Source: Planctomycetota bacterium | GTDB taxonomy: Bacteria > Planctomycetota > UBA1135 > UBA2386 | Length of the DNA stretch: 64,000 nucleotides | Direction: 5' to 3' | NCBI GenBank assembly: GCA_028281765.1 | Contig: JANQJF010000113.1 | Coordinates: 1-64,000 of the forward strand | Position numbers and translations under genes: made by a program | Shown: positions 50,102 through 58,504 of the stretch, in pieces | Layout: every line of letters begins with the position of its first letter | Numbering within the stretch: the first letter of the stretch is position 1 | Notes under the pieces: generated by a model | Told to the model about the DNA's origin: nothing | The model's database searches: none | Seen by the model: only the letters and a program-made list of their open reading frames with translations

Positions 50102-52603
50102 ATGTCCTGTCGAAGAACTCTCGCGCTTCTCACCGTTCTCTCCGCGTTCGTCTGCGCGCCCGTCCTGGCCGCGCAGAACGACAAGCCGCAGACCCCGGCC
50201 GAAGCCGAGCTCTCGAAGAACGCGACCAAGATCCTGACCAAGTTCGCGTCGTTCGCGCGCAGCAAGAAGCTCGCGCCGATGGAGCGGCAGGCCTACGGCC
50301 TGATCCTCAGTGACTACGACCCGGACCACGCGCGCTCCCGCAAGGCGCTCGACTTCAAGAAGGTCAAGGGGGAGTGGGAGCTCGCGCCGCCGAAGAAGCG
50401 TCGCAACTGGGAAGACAAGGCGAACCGCAAGGGGCGCTTCCAGGTGCAGCAGGAGTGGCGCAACACGTGCGCGAAGCTCGCGAGCGAGCACCGTGAGCTC
50501 GGGCTCGCGATGACCGACGACCAAGGTCAGGTCACCGCCAGTGGCAAGTGGCATCTCGAGCAGGCGATCCTCTACGACCCGCTCGACAAGGCCGCGCACG
50601 AGGCGCTCGGGCACCAGCCGTGGGAGAACCTGGGCGTCTCCTACTACGGCACCGCCGAAGAGGTCGCCTTCATGAAGCGTATGAAGGAGATCGAGACGAC
50701 CGCGCTGATGCTCGCGCAGAAGGAATACAAGGTCGAGCCGATCGACGAGCTACCGCCGGCGCTCGATGTGCTCGGGCTCGAGATGTACGGCGCGAAGTCC
50801 GAGCACTTCACGCTGTTCACCCGCGGCACGCAGGAGAACGCAGACAACCTGTGCCAGTGGGGCGAGCGCGCGCTCGAGTTCCTCGACTTCGTCACCGGCG
50901 ACATGGCCAAGACCGAAGGCCGGCGCGCGCGCCGGATCATGAAGAACTTTGGCTACATGGGCTTCCTGTGGACGGACCTCGAGATGGACGTCTTCAAGGA
51001 GTCCAACCCGAACCTGGTCCCGAACCGGAAGGCGAAGTTCTACAACATCAACTTCCGCGACAAGAAGAACCGGCTCTGCCAGGTCGTGACGCGACTCACA
51101 CCCGCGCAGATGGACGACCACATCATTGCCGAGGTGTTCCACTACGGGCTCGGCGGCAGCGAGGTGAACAACGTCGGTCTCGTCGAAGGGATCCACCACG
51201 CCGCGACGTGGTTCTTGAAGTCGACCTGCATCACGAAGTTCGGTGCGGAGCCGAAGGGCACCGCGACCGAGAACAAGCTCGTGCTGCCGGAAGGCGCGAA
51301 CTGGTGGATGCGCGAAATGCGCAACCAGTCGATCTCGAAGACGGATACGCCGCTCAACGTTGTCCCGCGGGTCGAGCTCGCGGCGTTCAAGCCCGACGTG
51401 CGCCTCAAGACGTGGAGCTTCCACGTCTGGGCGATGGCGCGTTTCCCGAACAAGTGGCTGAAGTTCGCCCGCAACTGGCCGAGCGGCAAGAAGCCGTTCC
51501 CGGAGCAGGTCGAGGAGACCGCACAGAAGATCTTCGGGATCCCGCTCTCCGAGGTCGAAGCGCAGTGGCGCAAGTGGGCGAGCGGTCGCGGTGTCACCGC
51601 GGCGGCGACCGGCTATGGCCCGCCGCTCCTGCCCGAGTTTCCGAACGACGACGAGCTCGACGGGCTCGAGCGGCTCAACAAGGTCCGCTCGGTCGTGTCC
51701 TGCTTCCAAGAGTTCGACAAGGAAGAGGGCGACGACAAAAAGAAGAAGAAGACGAGCTCGAAGGACCGCAAGGTCGACAAGGACGGCTGGGCCAAGGGCA
51801 TGATGGCCTGCGAGCTGGACTCGGAAGCGACCGCGGCGTGCAAGGATCACGCGGTGTTCCTGAGCATGCACAAGGATCATTGGAAGTGGCCCGAGGCGCA
51901 CGAGGAGGACCCGGCCAAGGACGGCTTCTCGCCGCGCGGCATGCGCGCGGGTCTGCGTTCGGTCATCGTCATGAGCGAGGGCCAGCTCGACGCCGCGAAC
52001 TCGATCGACCAGTGGATCGGCACGGTGTATCACCGCTTCCCGCTGCTCGAGTACAACATCAAGCGCTTCGGGCTCGCGCACGCGGCCGGCCCGGAGGGTG
52101 AGGTCGTCGTCCTCGACATGGGCTCGCTCGAAGAGCCGCTCAACCAGGAGTGGGAGCGCGAGTTCGCATTCGTCGCGTGGCCGCCGAACGGCATGAAGAA
52201 CGTCCCGCGGCAGTTCGCCTACACCGAGCACCCGAACCCGCTCGCGGACGTCGGCATCGACTTCGATGGGCAGAAGAACACCGGGTATCCGGTGAGCCTG
52301 CAGTTCACGCGGTTGATCATGCAGCAGACCGGCGACTGCTCGATGGCGCTATACGAGGCCAAGAAGCGCGGCGCGAAGTACGAGGCGGGTGAAGAAGTCC
52401 CGTGCTGGCTGCACACGCCGGACAACCCGCTGCTCAAGCGGATGGTGCTGCGCGACGTCGTGTTCGTGATCCCGAAGGAAGTGCTGAAGTCGAACCAGGC
52501 CTACAAGGCCGTCGTGACCCTGACGCTCGCCGGCGGGCAGCGCAAGTTCGAGTGGGCCTTCACGACCGGGGCGCAAAAGCAGGGCCTCGGCAAGCTGAAA
52601 TAG
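50102..52603 (+). CDS. large exported CAP/SCP-domain protein (paralogue 2)
   Basis: 833 residues, signal MSCRRTLALLTVLSAFVCAP ending VLAAQ. It is built like the protein at 37962: an N-terminal helical part with 'HARSRKALDFKKVKGEWEL', a middle zone with 'IIAEVFHYGLGGSEVNNVGL' and 'VEGIHHAATWFL' at the position where the HELTH protein (15111) has its zinc site, then from about residue 579 a CAP domain ('CKDHAVFLSMHKDHW', 'GFSPRGMRAGLRSV'). It also has a lysine-rich insert of repeated K/D near residues 540-565. The zinc ligands are incomplete, so the middle domain is probably non-catalytic. Exported; role unknown. Confidence 0.7.
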   Translation: MSCRRTLALLTVLSAFVCAPVLAAQNDKPQTPAEAELSKNATKILTKFASFARSKKLAPMERQAYGLILSDYDPDHARSRKALDFKKVKGEWELAPPKKRRNWEDKANRKGRFQVQQEWRNTCAKLASEHRELGLAMTDDQGQVTASGKWHLEQAILYDPLDKAAHEALGHQPWENLGVSYYGTAEEVAFMKRMKEIETTALMLAQKEYKVEPIDELPPALDVLGLEMYGAKSEHFTLFTRGTQENADNLCQWGERALEFLDFVTGDMAKTEGRRARRIMKNFGYMGFLWTDLEMDVFKESNPNLVPNRKAKFYNINFRDKKNRLCQVVTRLTPAQMDDHIIAEVFHYGLGGSEVNNVGLVEGIHHAATWFLKSTCITKFGAEPKGTATENKLVLPEGANWWMREMRNQSISKTDTPLNVVPRVELAAFKPDVRLKTWSFHVWAMARFPNKWLKFARNWPSGKKPFPEQVEETAQKIFGIPLSEVEAQWRKWASGRGVTAAATGYGPPLLPEFPNDDELDGLERLNKVRSVVSCFQEFDKEEGDDKKKKKTSSKDRKVDKDGWAKGMMACELDSEATAACKDHAVFLSMHKDHWKWPEAHEEDPAKDGFSPRGMRAGLRSVIVMSEGQLDAANSIDQWIGTVYHRFPLLEYNIKRFGLAHAAGPEGEVVVLDMGSLEEPLNQEWEREFAFVAWPPNGMKNVPRQFAYTEHPNPLADVGIDFDGQKNTGYPVSLQFTRLIMQQTGDCSMALYEAKKRGAKYEAGEEVPCWLHTPDNPLLKRMVLRDVVFVIPKEVLKSNQAYKAVVTLTLAGGQRKFEWAFTTGAQKQGLGKLK

Positions 52604-52627
52604 CCGCTCGGCTACAGCGGAGCCGCC

Positions 52628-53182
52628 GTGGCAACGGCGGTTCCGGACGGGTTCAACGGCGCGACATCGGCGTTCCGATGTGCGGTGGTACACCTCACCA
52701 CTGGCACCACAGAGCTCATGACCGCCGACAACGCGATCGTCGGGGCGGATGATTGGTATCGCGCCATCGTCCGATCCAGCCTCGACGGCATGATCATCAT
52801 CGATGCTGCTTCGGGCATCGTCGAGTTCAGTCCTGCTGCCGAAGAGATCTTCGGCTACACCCGGGAAGAGGCGGTTGGACGTTCGATCGTCGACCTGCTG
52901 ATTCCCGGTCGCGCCAAGGATCTCTCCGCGAGCTCCGGCCAGCTGAGCCAACGCAGCGAGGTCGTCGTGATCCACGATGCCTCGAAGCTGGCGAATGGCC
53001 GCGGTGAGGAGTTCGAGCGTCGCGTGCCGCAGCGCACGCAGTCGGAGCGGGAGCTGCGGCACGCGACGCAGCAGCTCCGCGAAGCGCTCAGCAAGGCGCA
53101 GGCCGTGACCCGCGCCAAGAGCGAGTTCCTCGCGAACATCAGCCACGAGATCCGCGCGCCGATGACCGCGATCGCAGGATGA
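52628..53182 (+). pseudogene. collapsed PAS-histidine kinase remnant
   Basis: A frame opening at GTG 52628 (or ATG 52718) gives a PAS domain ('YRAIVRSSLDGMIIIDAASG', 'PAAEEIFGYTREEAVGRSI') and then jumps into an altered stretch where the rest of the PAS/PAC should be. It regains the HisKA start 'AKSEFLANISHEIRAPMTAI' and stops two codons later. There is no ATPase domain and no receiver. The phospho-acceptor His is present but cannot be phosphorylated in cis. The stop overlaps the start of a second broken gene (ATGA). Best read as a gene with at least one internal deletion and loss of the 3' half. Confidence 0.7.
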
Positions 53183-53556
53183 ATATCTGTGTAGTTGGAT
53201 CGGGGTACGTCGGACTAGCCGTCGGCACGTGCCTCGCCGAGACTGGCAATCGAGTGAGCTGTGTCGATACCGACGAGAGCAAGATCGACCGCCTCCGCGC
53301 GGGCGAAGTCCCCGTATACGAGCCGGGCCTCACCGAGCTGATCGACCGCAACGTCGCGGACGGACGCATCGTGACCGGCTGCGACAGCGATCGCGCGGCG
53401 GATACGATGCGCGAACTCTACGCGCCGTTCATTCACACCGGCCGGCAAGTGCGAAAGGGCATGGGGTCGGACAGCCGCATCGGGTCCGCGAGCCTCGGCT
53501 TCACCTACTACGGCATCGGCGTCCCGGTCGGCCAGCCCGACACGGTCCTGACTTAG
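53179..53556 (+). pseudogene. collapsed UDP-glucose 6-dehydrogenase remnant
   Basis: 125 codons against about 440 for an intact enzyme. The N-terminus is intact: 'MNICVVGSGYVGLAVGTCLA' (Rossmann GxGYVGL), 'VPVYEPGLTELIDRNVADGR'. It then jumps directly to 'DTMRELYAPFIHTGRQ' and again to 'GMGSDSRIG', pieces that are normally tens of residues apart in UGDH. The tail is unrelated, and the TAG stop is supplied by the end of the palindromic repeat at 53554. The catalytic Cys region (GGSCFPKD) is missing. Non-functional as dehydrogenase. Confidence 0.8.
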
Positions 53557-53725
53557 CCCGGATGATGCACGAAGCACCTACTGCGGTCGGCGATGTCACC
53601 ATGCCATGGCCACGTGCCTTACTCGGCTTGTCCGCCAACAAGCCTCCGTCGGCACCGCTCCGCTCGCGCCCATGGCACGGCAACCTCGCCGACCTCGCTG
53701 CGGCGCCTCGTGCATGATCCGGGCT
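53554..53725. repeat. 172-bp palindromic, MITE-like repeat, copy 2 (inverted relative to copy 1)
   Basis: Reverse complement of the 37745-37917 element with about half a dozen differences. Same terminal inverted repeats (TAGCCCGGATGATGCACGA at this end) and the same central hairpin GGCTTGT/ACAAGCC. It begins inside the stop codon of the UDP-glucose dehydrogenase remnant and ends 13 bases before the manC ATG. No obvious target-site duplication visible at either copy. Confidence 0.85.
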
Positions 53726-53738
53726 GGAGCATGAAGCG

Positions 53739-55112
53739 ATGATTCCCGTCATCCTCAGCGGTGGAAGCGGCACAAGGCTCTGGCCGGTGTCGCGCGCGTC
53801 GATGCCGAAGCAGTTCAGCGAACTGTTCGGCGAGTCGTTGCTCGAACGCACGCTGCGACGCGTGCGGCCGCTGGGGGATGTTCGGATCGTCGCGGGCGCG
53901 GAGCACGCCGTGCTGGTGCGGCGGGCGCTGGACCGCGTCGGAGCGTCGCAAGACTGCGTCATGCTGGAGCCGCGTGGACGCAACACCGCACCGGCGATCG
54001 CGCTCGTGTGCCACCTGCTGCGACAGGAGGGACTCGGTTCGGAGATCGTCGCGACGTTTCCGTCGGACCACCTCGTCGAGAACGAAGGCGAGTTCTTGTG
54101 TGCCCTCAATCTCGCAGAGCAGTGCGCGGAGCAGGGACAGGTCGCGACGCTGGGGATTCGACCGACCGAGCCCGCGACGGGATTCGGCTACATCGAAGTC
54201 AGCGACGAGGCGTTTGCCGAAGGGGACGGGCTCGCAGCCTTCGTGACACGAGGGTTCCACGAGAAGCCCGAGGTGCTGACGGCCGTTCGCTTCGTCGAGT
54301 CCGGCCAGTTCTCCTGGAACGCCGGGATGTTCGTCTTTCGCGTCGACGTGATGGCCGAGCACTTCGCGAAATTCATGCCCGCGTTGTGGAGCGAGATCCG
54401 GGACGTGCAGCGCGACTGCTCCAATCTGGCCGACGTCTATGACCGGATCGAGAGCGAGAGCATCGACTACGGCGTCATGGAGCACCTCGATGCGCAGGTC
54501 TGTATCCCGTGTGACCTCGCCTGGAACGACGTCGGTTCGTGGGACGAGATCGCGCGCCTGCGCGAGAGCGATGCCGACGTGTTCGAAGAAGGTGGGGCGC
54601 GCAACTACGTGCACCCGAACGCGGGCAAGGTCTACGGCTTCGTCGGTGTCGAGGACCTGATCGTCGTCGACACGGACGACGCGCTCTTGATCGCCAAGAA
54701 GGGCTCGACGCAGGGCGTGAAGCGTCTCTGGAAGCAGCTGCACAAGCAGGGGCGCCGCGAGGCGTCCGAGCACCAGTCGGAGGTCCGGCCGTGGGGTGAC
54801 TTCGAGATTCTCGGTGATGCCGAGGACTTCAAGTCCAAGGTCATCACGGTCAACCCGGGGCAGCGGCTGTCGTACCAATCCCACGACAGGCGTGAGGAGC
54901 ACTGGGTGATCGTGACGGGCCACCCCGAGGTCACGCTTGACGACGAGGTCGTGCAGCTCGGGCCGGGCGACCACGTGCACATTCCGATCGGCGCGAAGCA
55001 CCGCATCGCGAATCCGGGCGACGACGTCGTGCGCTTCGTCGAGGTCCAGCTCGGGACCTACTTCGGCGAGGACGACATCGTCCGCTATTCGGACGACTAC
55101 GCGCGCACGTAG
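53739..55112 (+). CDS. manC: mannose-1-phosphate guanylyltransferase / mannose-6-phosphate isomerase
   Basis: 457 residues, normal length for the bifunctional type II enzyme (ManC/AlgA/XanB). Nucleotidyltransferase: 'VILSGGSGTRLWPVSRASMP' with 'KQF', the pyrophosphorylase signature, 'PRGRNTAPAIAL', 'FPSDHLVEN', 'FHEKPEVLTAV' (the F-V-E-K-P motif as F-H-E-K-P), 'WNAGMFVFR'. C-terminal cupin isomerase: 'VRPWGDFEIL', 'VITVNPGQRLSYQSHDRREE' then 'HWVIVTG', 'DHVHIPIGAKHRIANPG'. It makes GDP-mannose for surface polysaccharide. The neighbouring UDP-glucose dehydrogenase remnant suggests a former polysaccharide gene cluster here. Confidence 0.93.
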   Translation: MIPVILSGGSGTRLWPVSRASMPKQFSELFGESLLERTLRRVRPLGDVRIVAGAEHAVLVRRALDRVGASQDCVMLEPRGRNTAPAIALVCHLLRQEGLGSEIVATFPSDHLVENEGEFLCALNLAEQCAEQGQVATLGIRPTEPATGFGYIEVSDEAFAEGDGLAAFVTRGFHEKPEVLTAVRFVESGQFSWNAGMFVFRVDVMAEHFAKFMPALWSEIRDVQRDCSNLADVYDRIESESIDYGVMEHLDAQVCIPCDLAWNDVGSWDEIARLRESDADVFEEGGARNYVHPNAGKVYGFVGVEDLIVVDTDDALLIAKKGSTQGVKRLWKQLHKQGRREASEHQSEVRPWGDFEILGDAEDFKSKVITVNPGQRLSYQSHDRREEHWVIVTGHPEVTLDDEVVQLGPGDHVHIPIGAKHRIANPGDDVVRFVEVQLGTYFGEDDIVRYSDDYART

Positions 55113-55120
55113 TCGGGGAT

Positions 55121-55141
55121 GCCGGGGCCGGCGGCCCCGGC
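55121..55141. terminator. bidirectional terminator between manC and the Kelch gene
   Basis: Perfect hairpin GCCGGGGCC-GGC-GGCCCCGGC in the 39-base gap between the two convergent stop codons. It is symmetric, so it can work for both genes; no T-run on either side. Confidence 0.6.
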
Positions 55142-55151
55142 GCGCGTCGCG

Positions 55152-57155
55152 TCAGTTGACGTCGGGACGCATGATGCCGCCGTTCGTCGTCGCGACCGGC
55201 AGCGGCTGCACGTTCGGGACGCCGATGACGGCGCCCTGCAGGTAGATGTTCGCGCCTGCGAGTGACGACCCCGCGGGCAGCGGCAGGCCGATCGAGCCGA
55301 TCGAGCCGTTGATCACGAGCGGAGCCGGCACGCTGTCGCCGACGTAGAGCGAGCAGCCCGGCATGCCGATGCCGCCCAGGTCCGCGCCCGGATCGATCTG
55401 GAAGATGCTGATCAGCAGCGCGGCTGCGGTCGCGGTCGGCGGAATCTCGGTGACTTCGAGCGTGAACGTCGAACCGAGCACCGGGCGCGAGCCGGTTTGG
55501 GAGCGCAGGCCGATCGCCGGCAGGTCGTTGCCGAGCTGGAAGCTGGTCAACGTCGAGACGTCGATGCTGCCCGGGTCGGGCGAGCCGCCGCCCGGCGTGT
55601 AGCCGATCAGGCTCGTCGACAGCATGACCTGGCCGTACTTCACTTCGATGATGCCGCTCTGTTCGAGGCTTACCTGGAAGTCGCTGAGGTTCGACGCGAC
55701 GCCGAACTCGGGCACGCCCGTGAACGTGATGTGGAACACCGCCGGGTTCGACTGGTCGACTTCGGCGTGGATCGTGCCGCCGACGTTTGGGCTGAGGTCA
55801 CCCCACAGCGGCGCGACGCGCGGCGCCTGGTTCAAGAACTCCGCCACGGTCGGCGTGAAGTCCGAGTTCTGACTCGCGAACGAGACGCTGCCGTTCGAAT
55901 CGACCCACACGTCGGTGGTCGAGTTGCCGTTGCCGTACGGGAACGAGAACGGCAGCGTGATCTGTTGCACCTGGTCGTCGCCGAACGTGAGCGAGTTCGT
56001 CGTCGGCGGGACGATCGGCTGGAAGCCCTGGACGATCACGTAGTCGCCGGACGTGCCGGGCAGCATCGTCCAGCCCATCGTGTTCGCCATGTCGAACGGG
56101 TTGGCGCCGTCGAACTGCTCGTAGAAGCTCGAGCCGGAGCCTTCGCCGCAGCCGCTGCCGTAGGTCGAGAACGTCGCGAAGTTCGTCGCGTTGCCGATCC
56201 ACGTCCACGTCTCGTTCGACGAGCCGCCGCGGTTCGGGACGTTGCTCCCGCCGTGGTGCAGCATCTGCTGCGACGCCGGGTCGTAGGCCATGCCGTGCAG
56301 GTAGTAGCCGCTCGGCGGGCCGCCCGACGCGGTGTTCTGGGTCCAGTCGGTGCCGTCCCATTCCCACACGTCGTTGAGGCCGCCGGTGCTCCAGTCGCCG
56401 CTGACCATGACGACGGTGTTGCGCGTCGGGTCGTAGGCCATCGAGTGGAAGCGGCGCTCGGGAGGAGTCGTCGCCGGGAACAGCTGCGTCCATGCGCTGC
56501 CGTCCCAAGACCACGTCTCGTTGCCGCCGTTGCTGCCGCCGAACAACAGCACGGATCCGCTGTTCGGGTCGTAGACCATCGCGTGGCCCCAGCGGCCCGA
56601 GGGTCCGCTGACCGCGTGCTGGGTCCAGTTGGTTCCGTCATAGGTCCAGGTCGCGTTGAGGACGCCGCCCGGAGCCTGCCAGTCGTGGCCGCCGAATTGC
56701 ACGACCTCGCTGTTGCCGAGGTCGAACGCGAGCGCGGTCCAGTCACAGGCCTGTGGTGCGTTCGCGGTCGGGATCAGCGTCCAGCTCGAGCCGTCCCATT
56801 CCCACGTTTCGTTGAGGTAGGCGCCGCCGGTCCAGCCGGCGAACATCACCGCGCGGTCGCGAATGATGTCATAGGTCATCGACGCACCTTCCCGGGCGCC
56901 CGGGGCCGTCGGCGTCGCTGGGTTCGACCAGTCGGTGCCGTCCCAGATCCAGGTGTCGCCGAAGGTCGAGCCGCCTTGCTCGAAGTCTTCGCCGCCGAAC
57001 ATGAGGACCTGGTTCTGCAGCGTGACCTCGGTCATGCCGAACATCGCGCGAGCCGGCGGACTGTTGGTGGGGGACTGCTGGAGCCACACGCCCTGCGCGG
57101 ACGTTGCGGTGAGTAGGGAGAGAGAAGCTAGGAGAGCGGTGGTCGGGGAGCGCAT
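55152..57155 (-). CDS. exported Kelch-repeat protein with SDFT domain and shared C-terminal module
   Basis: 667 residues from the ATG at 57155 (signal LLASLSLLTATSAQG). About six Kelch blades, each with the pattern 'D-x-W-x-W-D-G-x-x-W' and a following 'Y-D-x-x-R/S...V-V/M-F-G-G': 'DTWIWDGTDWSNP', 'ETWEWDGSSWTLI', 'ETWSWDGSAWTQL'. It is followed by one beta-rich domain (about 390-560) with 'VWVDSNGSVSFASQNSDFTP' and 'TFTGVPEFGVASNL', clearly related to the repeats of the three proteases. The last 110 residues are the common module ('GIGMPGCSLYVGD', 'ANIYLQGAVIGVP'). Surface-exposed or secreted binding protein by inference. Confidence 0.82.
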   Translation of the reverse strand: MRSPTTALLASLSLLTATSAQGVWLQQSPTNSPPARAMFGMTEVTLQNQVLMFGGEDFEQGGSTFGDTWIWDGTDWSNPATPTAPGAREGASMTYDIIRDRAVMFAGWTGGAYLNETWEWDGSSWTLIPTANAPQACDWTALAFDLGNSEVVQFGGHDWQAPGGVLNATWTYDGTNWTQHAVSGPSGRWGHAMVYDPNSGSVLLFGGSNGGNETWSWDGSAWTQLFPATTPPERRFHSMAYDPTRNTVVMVSGDWSTGGLNDVWEWDGTDWTQNTASGGPPSGYYLHGMAYDPASQQMLHHGGSNVPNRGGSSNETWTWIGNATNFATFSTYGSGCGEGSGSSFYEQFDGANPFDMANTMGWTMLPGTSGDYVIVQGFQPIVPPTTNSLTFGDDQVQQITLPFSFPYGNGNSTTDVWVDSNGSVSFASQNSDFTPTVAEFLNQAPRVAPLWGDLSPNVGGTIHAEVDQSNPAVFHITFTGVPEFGVASNLSDFQVSLEQSGIIEVKYGQVMLSTSLIGYTPGGGSPDPGSIDVSTLTSFQLGNDLPAIGLRSQTGSRPVLGSTFTLEVTEIPPTATAAALLISIFQIDPGADLGGIGMPGCSLYVGDSVPAPLVINGSIGSIGLPLPAGSSLAGANIYLQGAVIGVPNVQPLPVATTNGGIMRPDVN

Positions 57156-57260
57156 GTTGCCGTCAGAAGAGAATCGGTGGCCGCGGAGGTCTCCGTGATC
57201 ATAGCGCCCGAGGGTCGGGAATGTTGCCATGGCGCCGACCAGGTGCGATAACCGCGCGGG

Positions 57261-57956
57261 ATGCCCGATCAGACGCGCACCGTGGCTCCCGGACCCGACG
57301 ATCGTACCGTGCGGAGCGCCGCAGGTCAGCTGCTGCGCGTGCCGGCGGGGTGGGCGCTCCTCCCGCCCGGAGACGCGACGTGCACGCGCCGCGTGAAGTG
57401 TGGCGGCCCGAGCTGGACCGTGCAGGAGAAGAAGGGGCGTCGCACGTTCAGTCGTGGCGTCTGGGCACCGAAGGAGCGGATCGACGCGGTCCGAGCGTCC
57501 CTTGAGGTGGAGCGCGAAGATCCTGCGTACCGCAAGCGCCTGGAGGCCGGTCGTCGCCGTCGCGCGGCCGAGCAGGTCGCGTACATCGACGACTTCGTCG
57601 ATGCGGTGCGGGAGTTCCTCGCGTTCGCGCCGGTCCACCGCGAGCTCGGCGATCGCGTCGCGCACGCGATCGCGGCGCACGCGACGCCGGTCGGCAGCGG
57701 CACCGTCGCTCGCACGAAGCGCATCCCGATCGCGCGACGCGCCGAGGCCGCGACGATCGCGTGGTTGCGTCATCAGACGACGGCCTACGATTCGATGCAC
57801 ATTCCGCGTGTGCGGGGCATGCGGCGCGAAGTGCGGCGGCTGCTCGCCGAGGAGTCGCGACGGCTGCTCCGCGCGTACCGCGAGGGAGGCGCCGTCGATC
57901 CGCAGTTGTGCCCGTTGCATGCGGTGCTTTGGAGCCGCAGCGGATCCTCGCTATGA
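57261..57956 (+). CDS. DUF2293-family protein
   Basis: 231 residues, Arg-rich, no signal. The C-terminal half matches the DUF2293 pattern: 'AHAIAAHATPVGSGTVARTK' followed by 'AATIAWLRHQTTAYDSMHI' (family: I-x-x-H-A-x-x-V-G-S-G-x-V-x-R-T ... R-H-x-x-T-x-Y-D). The N-terminal half contains 'LLRVPAGWALLPPGDATCTR', typical of these proteins. The basic character hints at nucleic-acid contact, but the function is unknown. Divergent from the Kelch gene. Confidence 0.72.
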   Translation: MPDQTRTVAPGPDDRTVRSAAGQLLRVPAGWALLPPGDATCTRRVKCGGPSWTVQEKKGRRTFSRGVWAPKERIDAVRASLEVEREDPAYRKRLEAGRRRRAAEQVAYIDDFVDAVREFLAFAPVHRELGDRVAHAIAAHATPVGSGTVARTKRIPIARRAEAATIAWLRHQTTAYDSMHIPRVRGMRREVRRLLAEESRRLLRAYREGGAVDPQLCPLHAVLWSRSGSSL

Positions 57957-57987
57957 TCCGGACTCGCAACCCTCAACCAGAACATCC

Positions 57988-58446
57988 ATGAACAGAATCC
58001 TCGGTTTCATGTCGTGCGCGATGCTCGTCGCGTGCAGCGGTTCCGGAGACCAGCCCGAGAAGCCCGAGCCGGAGACGCCGCCCGCGAACGCCCAAGCCGA
58101 CAGCAAGCCCGACAGCAAGCCGTCGGATCCGCTCGCCAAGCCGGACACGTCGTTCGCCCATGCGCTCGACCGGTTGCGCGCGATCGACGTCGAGGGATTG
58201 CAGGCGTGCCTGATCCCCGAGTTGCGCGACCGCGTGCTGAAGACCGATCTGGAGAAGAAGAAGGCGCAGTACGGCTCGGTGCCGGCGTCCGACTTCGCCG
58301 ACAAGGTCGTCGAGCGCGGCGACTACGCCGACCTCTTCAACAAGGGCGGCAAGAAGTTCGCGACGCTCGTCAAGAAGGACGGCAAGTGGTTGAGCCAAGA
58401 TGTGTGGTGGCTCGACGGCGACGACGACAACGGCGCGAACAAATAG
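57988..58446 (+). CDS. small predicted lipoprotein
   Basis: 152 residues. Signal with lipobox MLVAC|S, then a Pro/Glu/Lys-rich spacer with repeated 'DSKP', then a small folded domain ('FAHALDRLRAIDVEGLQACL', 'LFNKGGKKFATLVKKDGKWL'). This domain reads like the 'reduced-function nuclear-transport-factor' type used to test a variable against model inputs, but no family is certain. 31 bases after the DUF2293 gene, 58 before the helicase gene. Confidence 0.68.
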   Translation: MNRILGFMSCAMLVACSGSGDQPEKPEPETPPANAQADSKPDSKPSDPLAKPDTSFAHALDRLRAIDVEGLQACLIPELRDRVLKTDLEKKKAQYGSVPASDFADKVVERGDYADLFNKGGKKFATLVKKDGKWLSQDVWWLDGDDDNGANK

Positions 58447-58504
58447 AGACGTGCGCCAGCCGCGACCCCCGAGCCGGGAGCAGCGGTCCGGCACGTGAGC
58501 CGCA

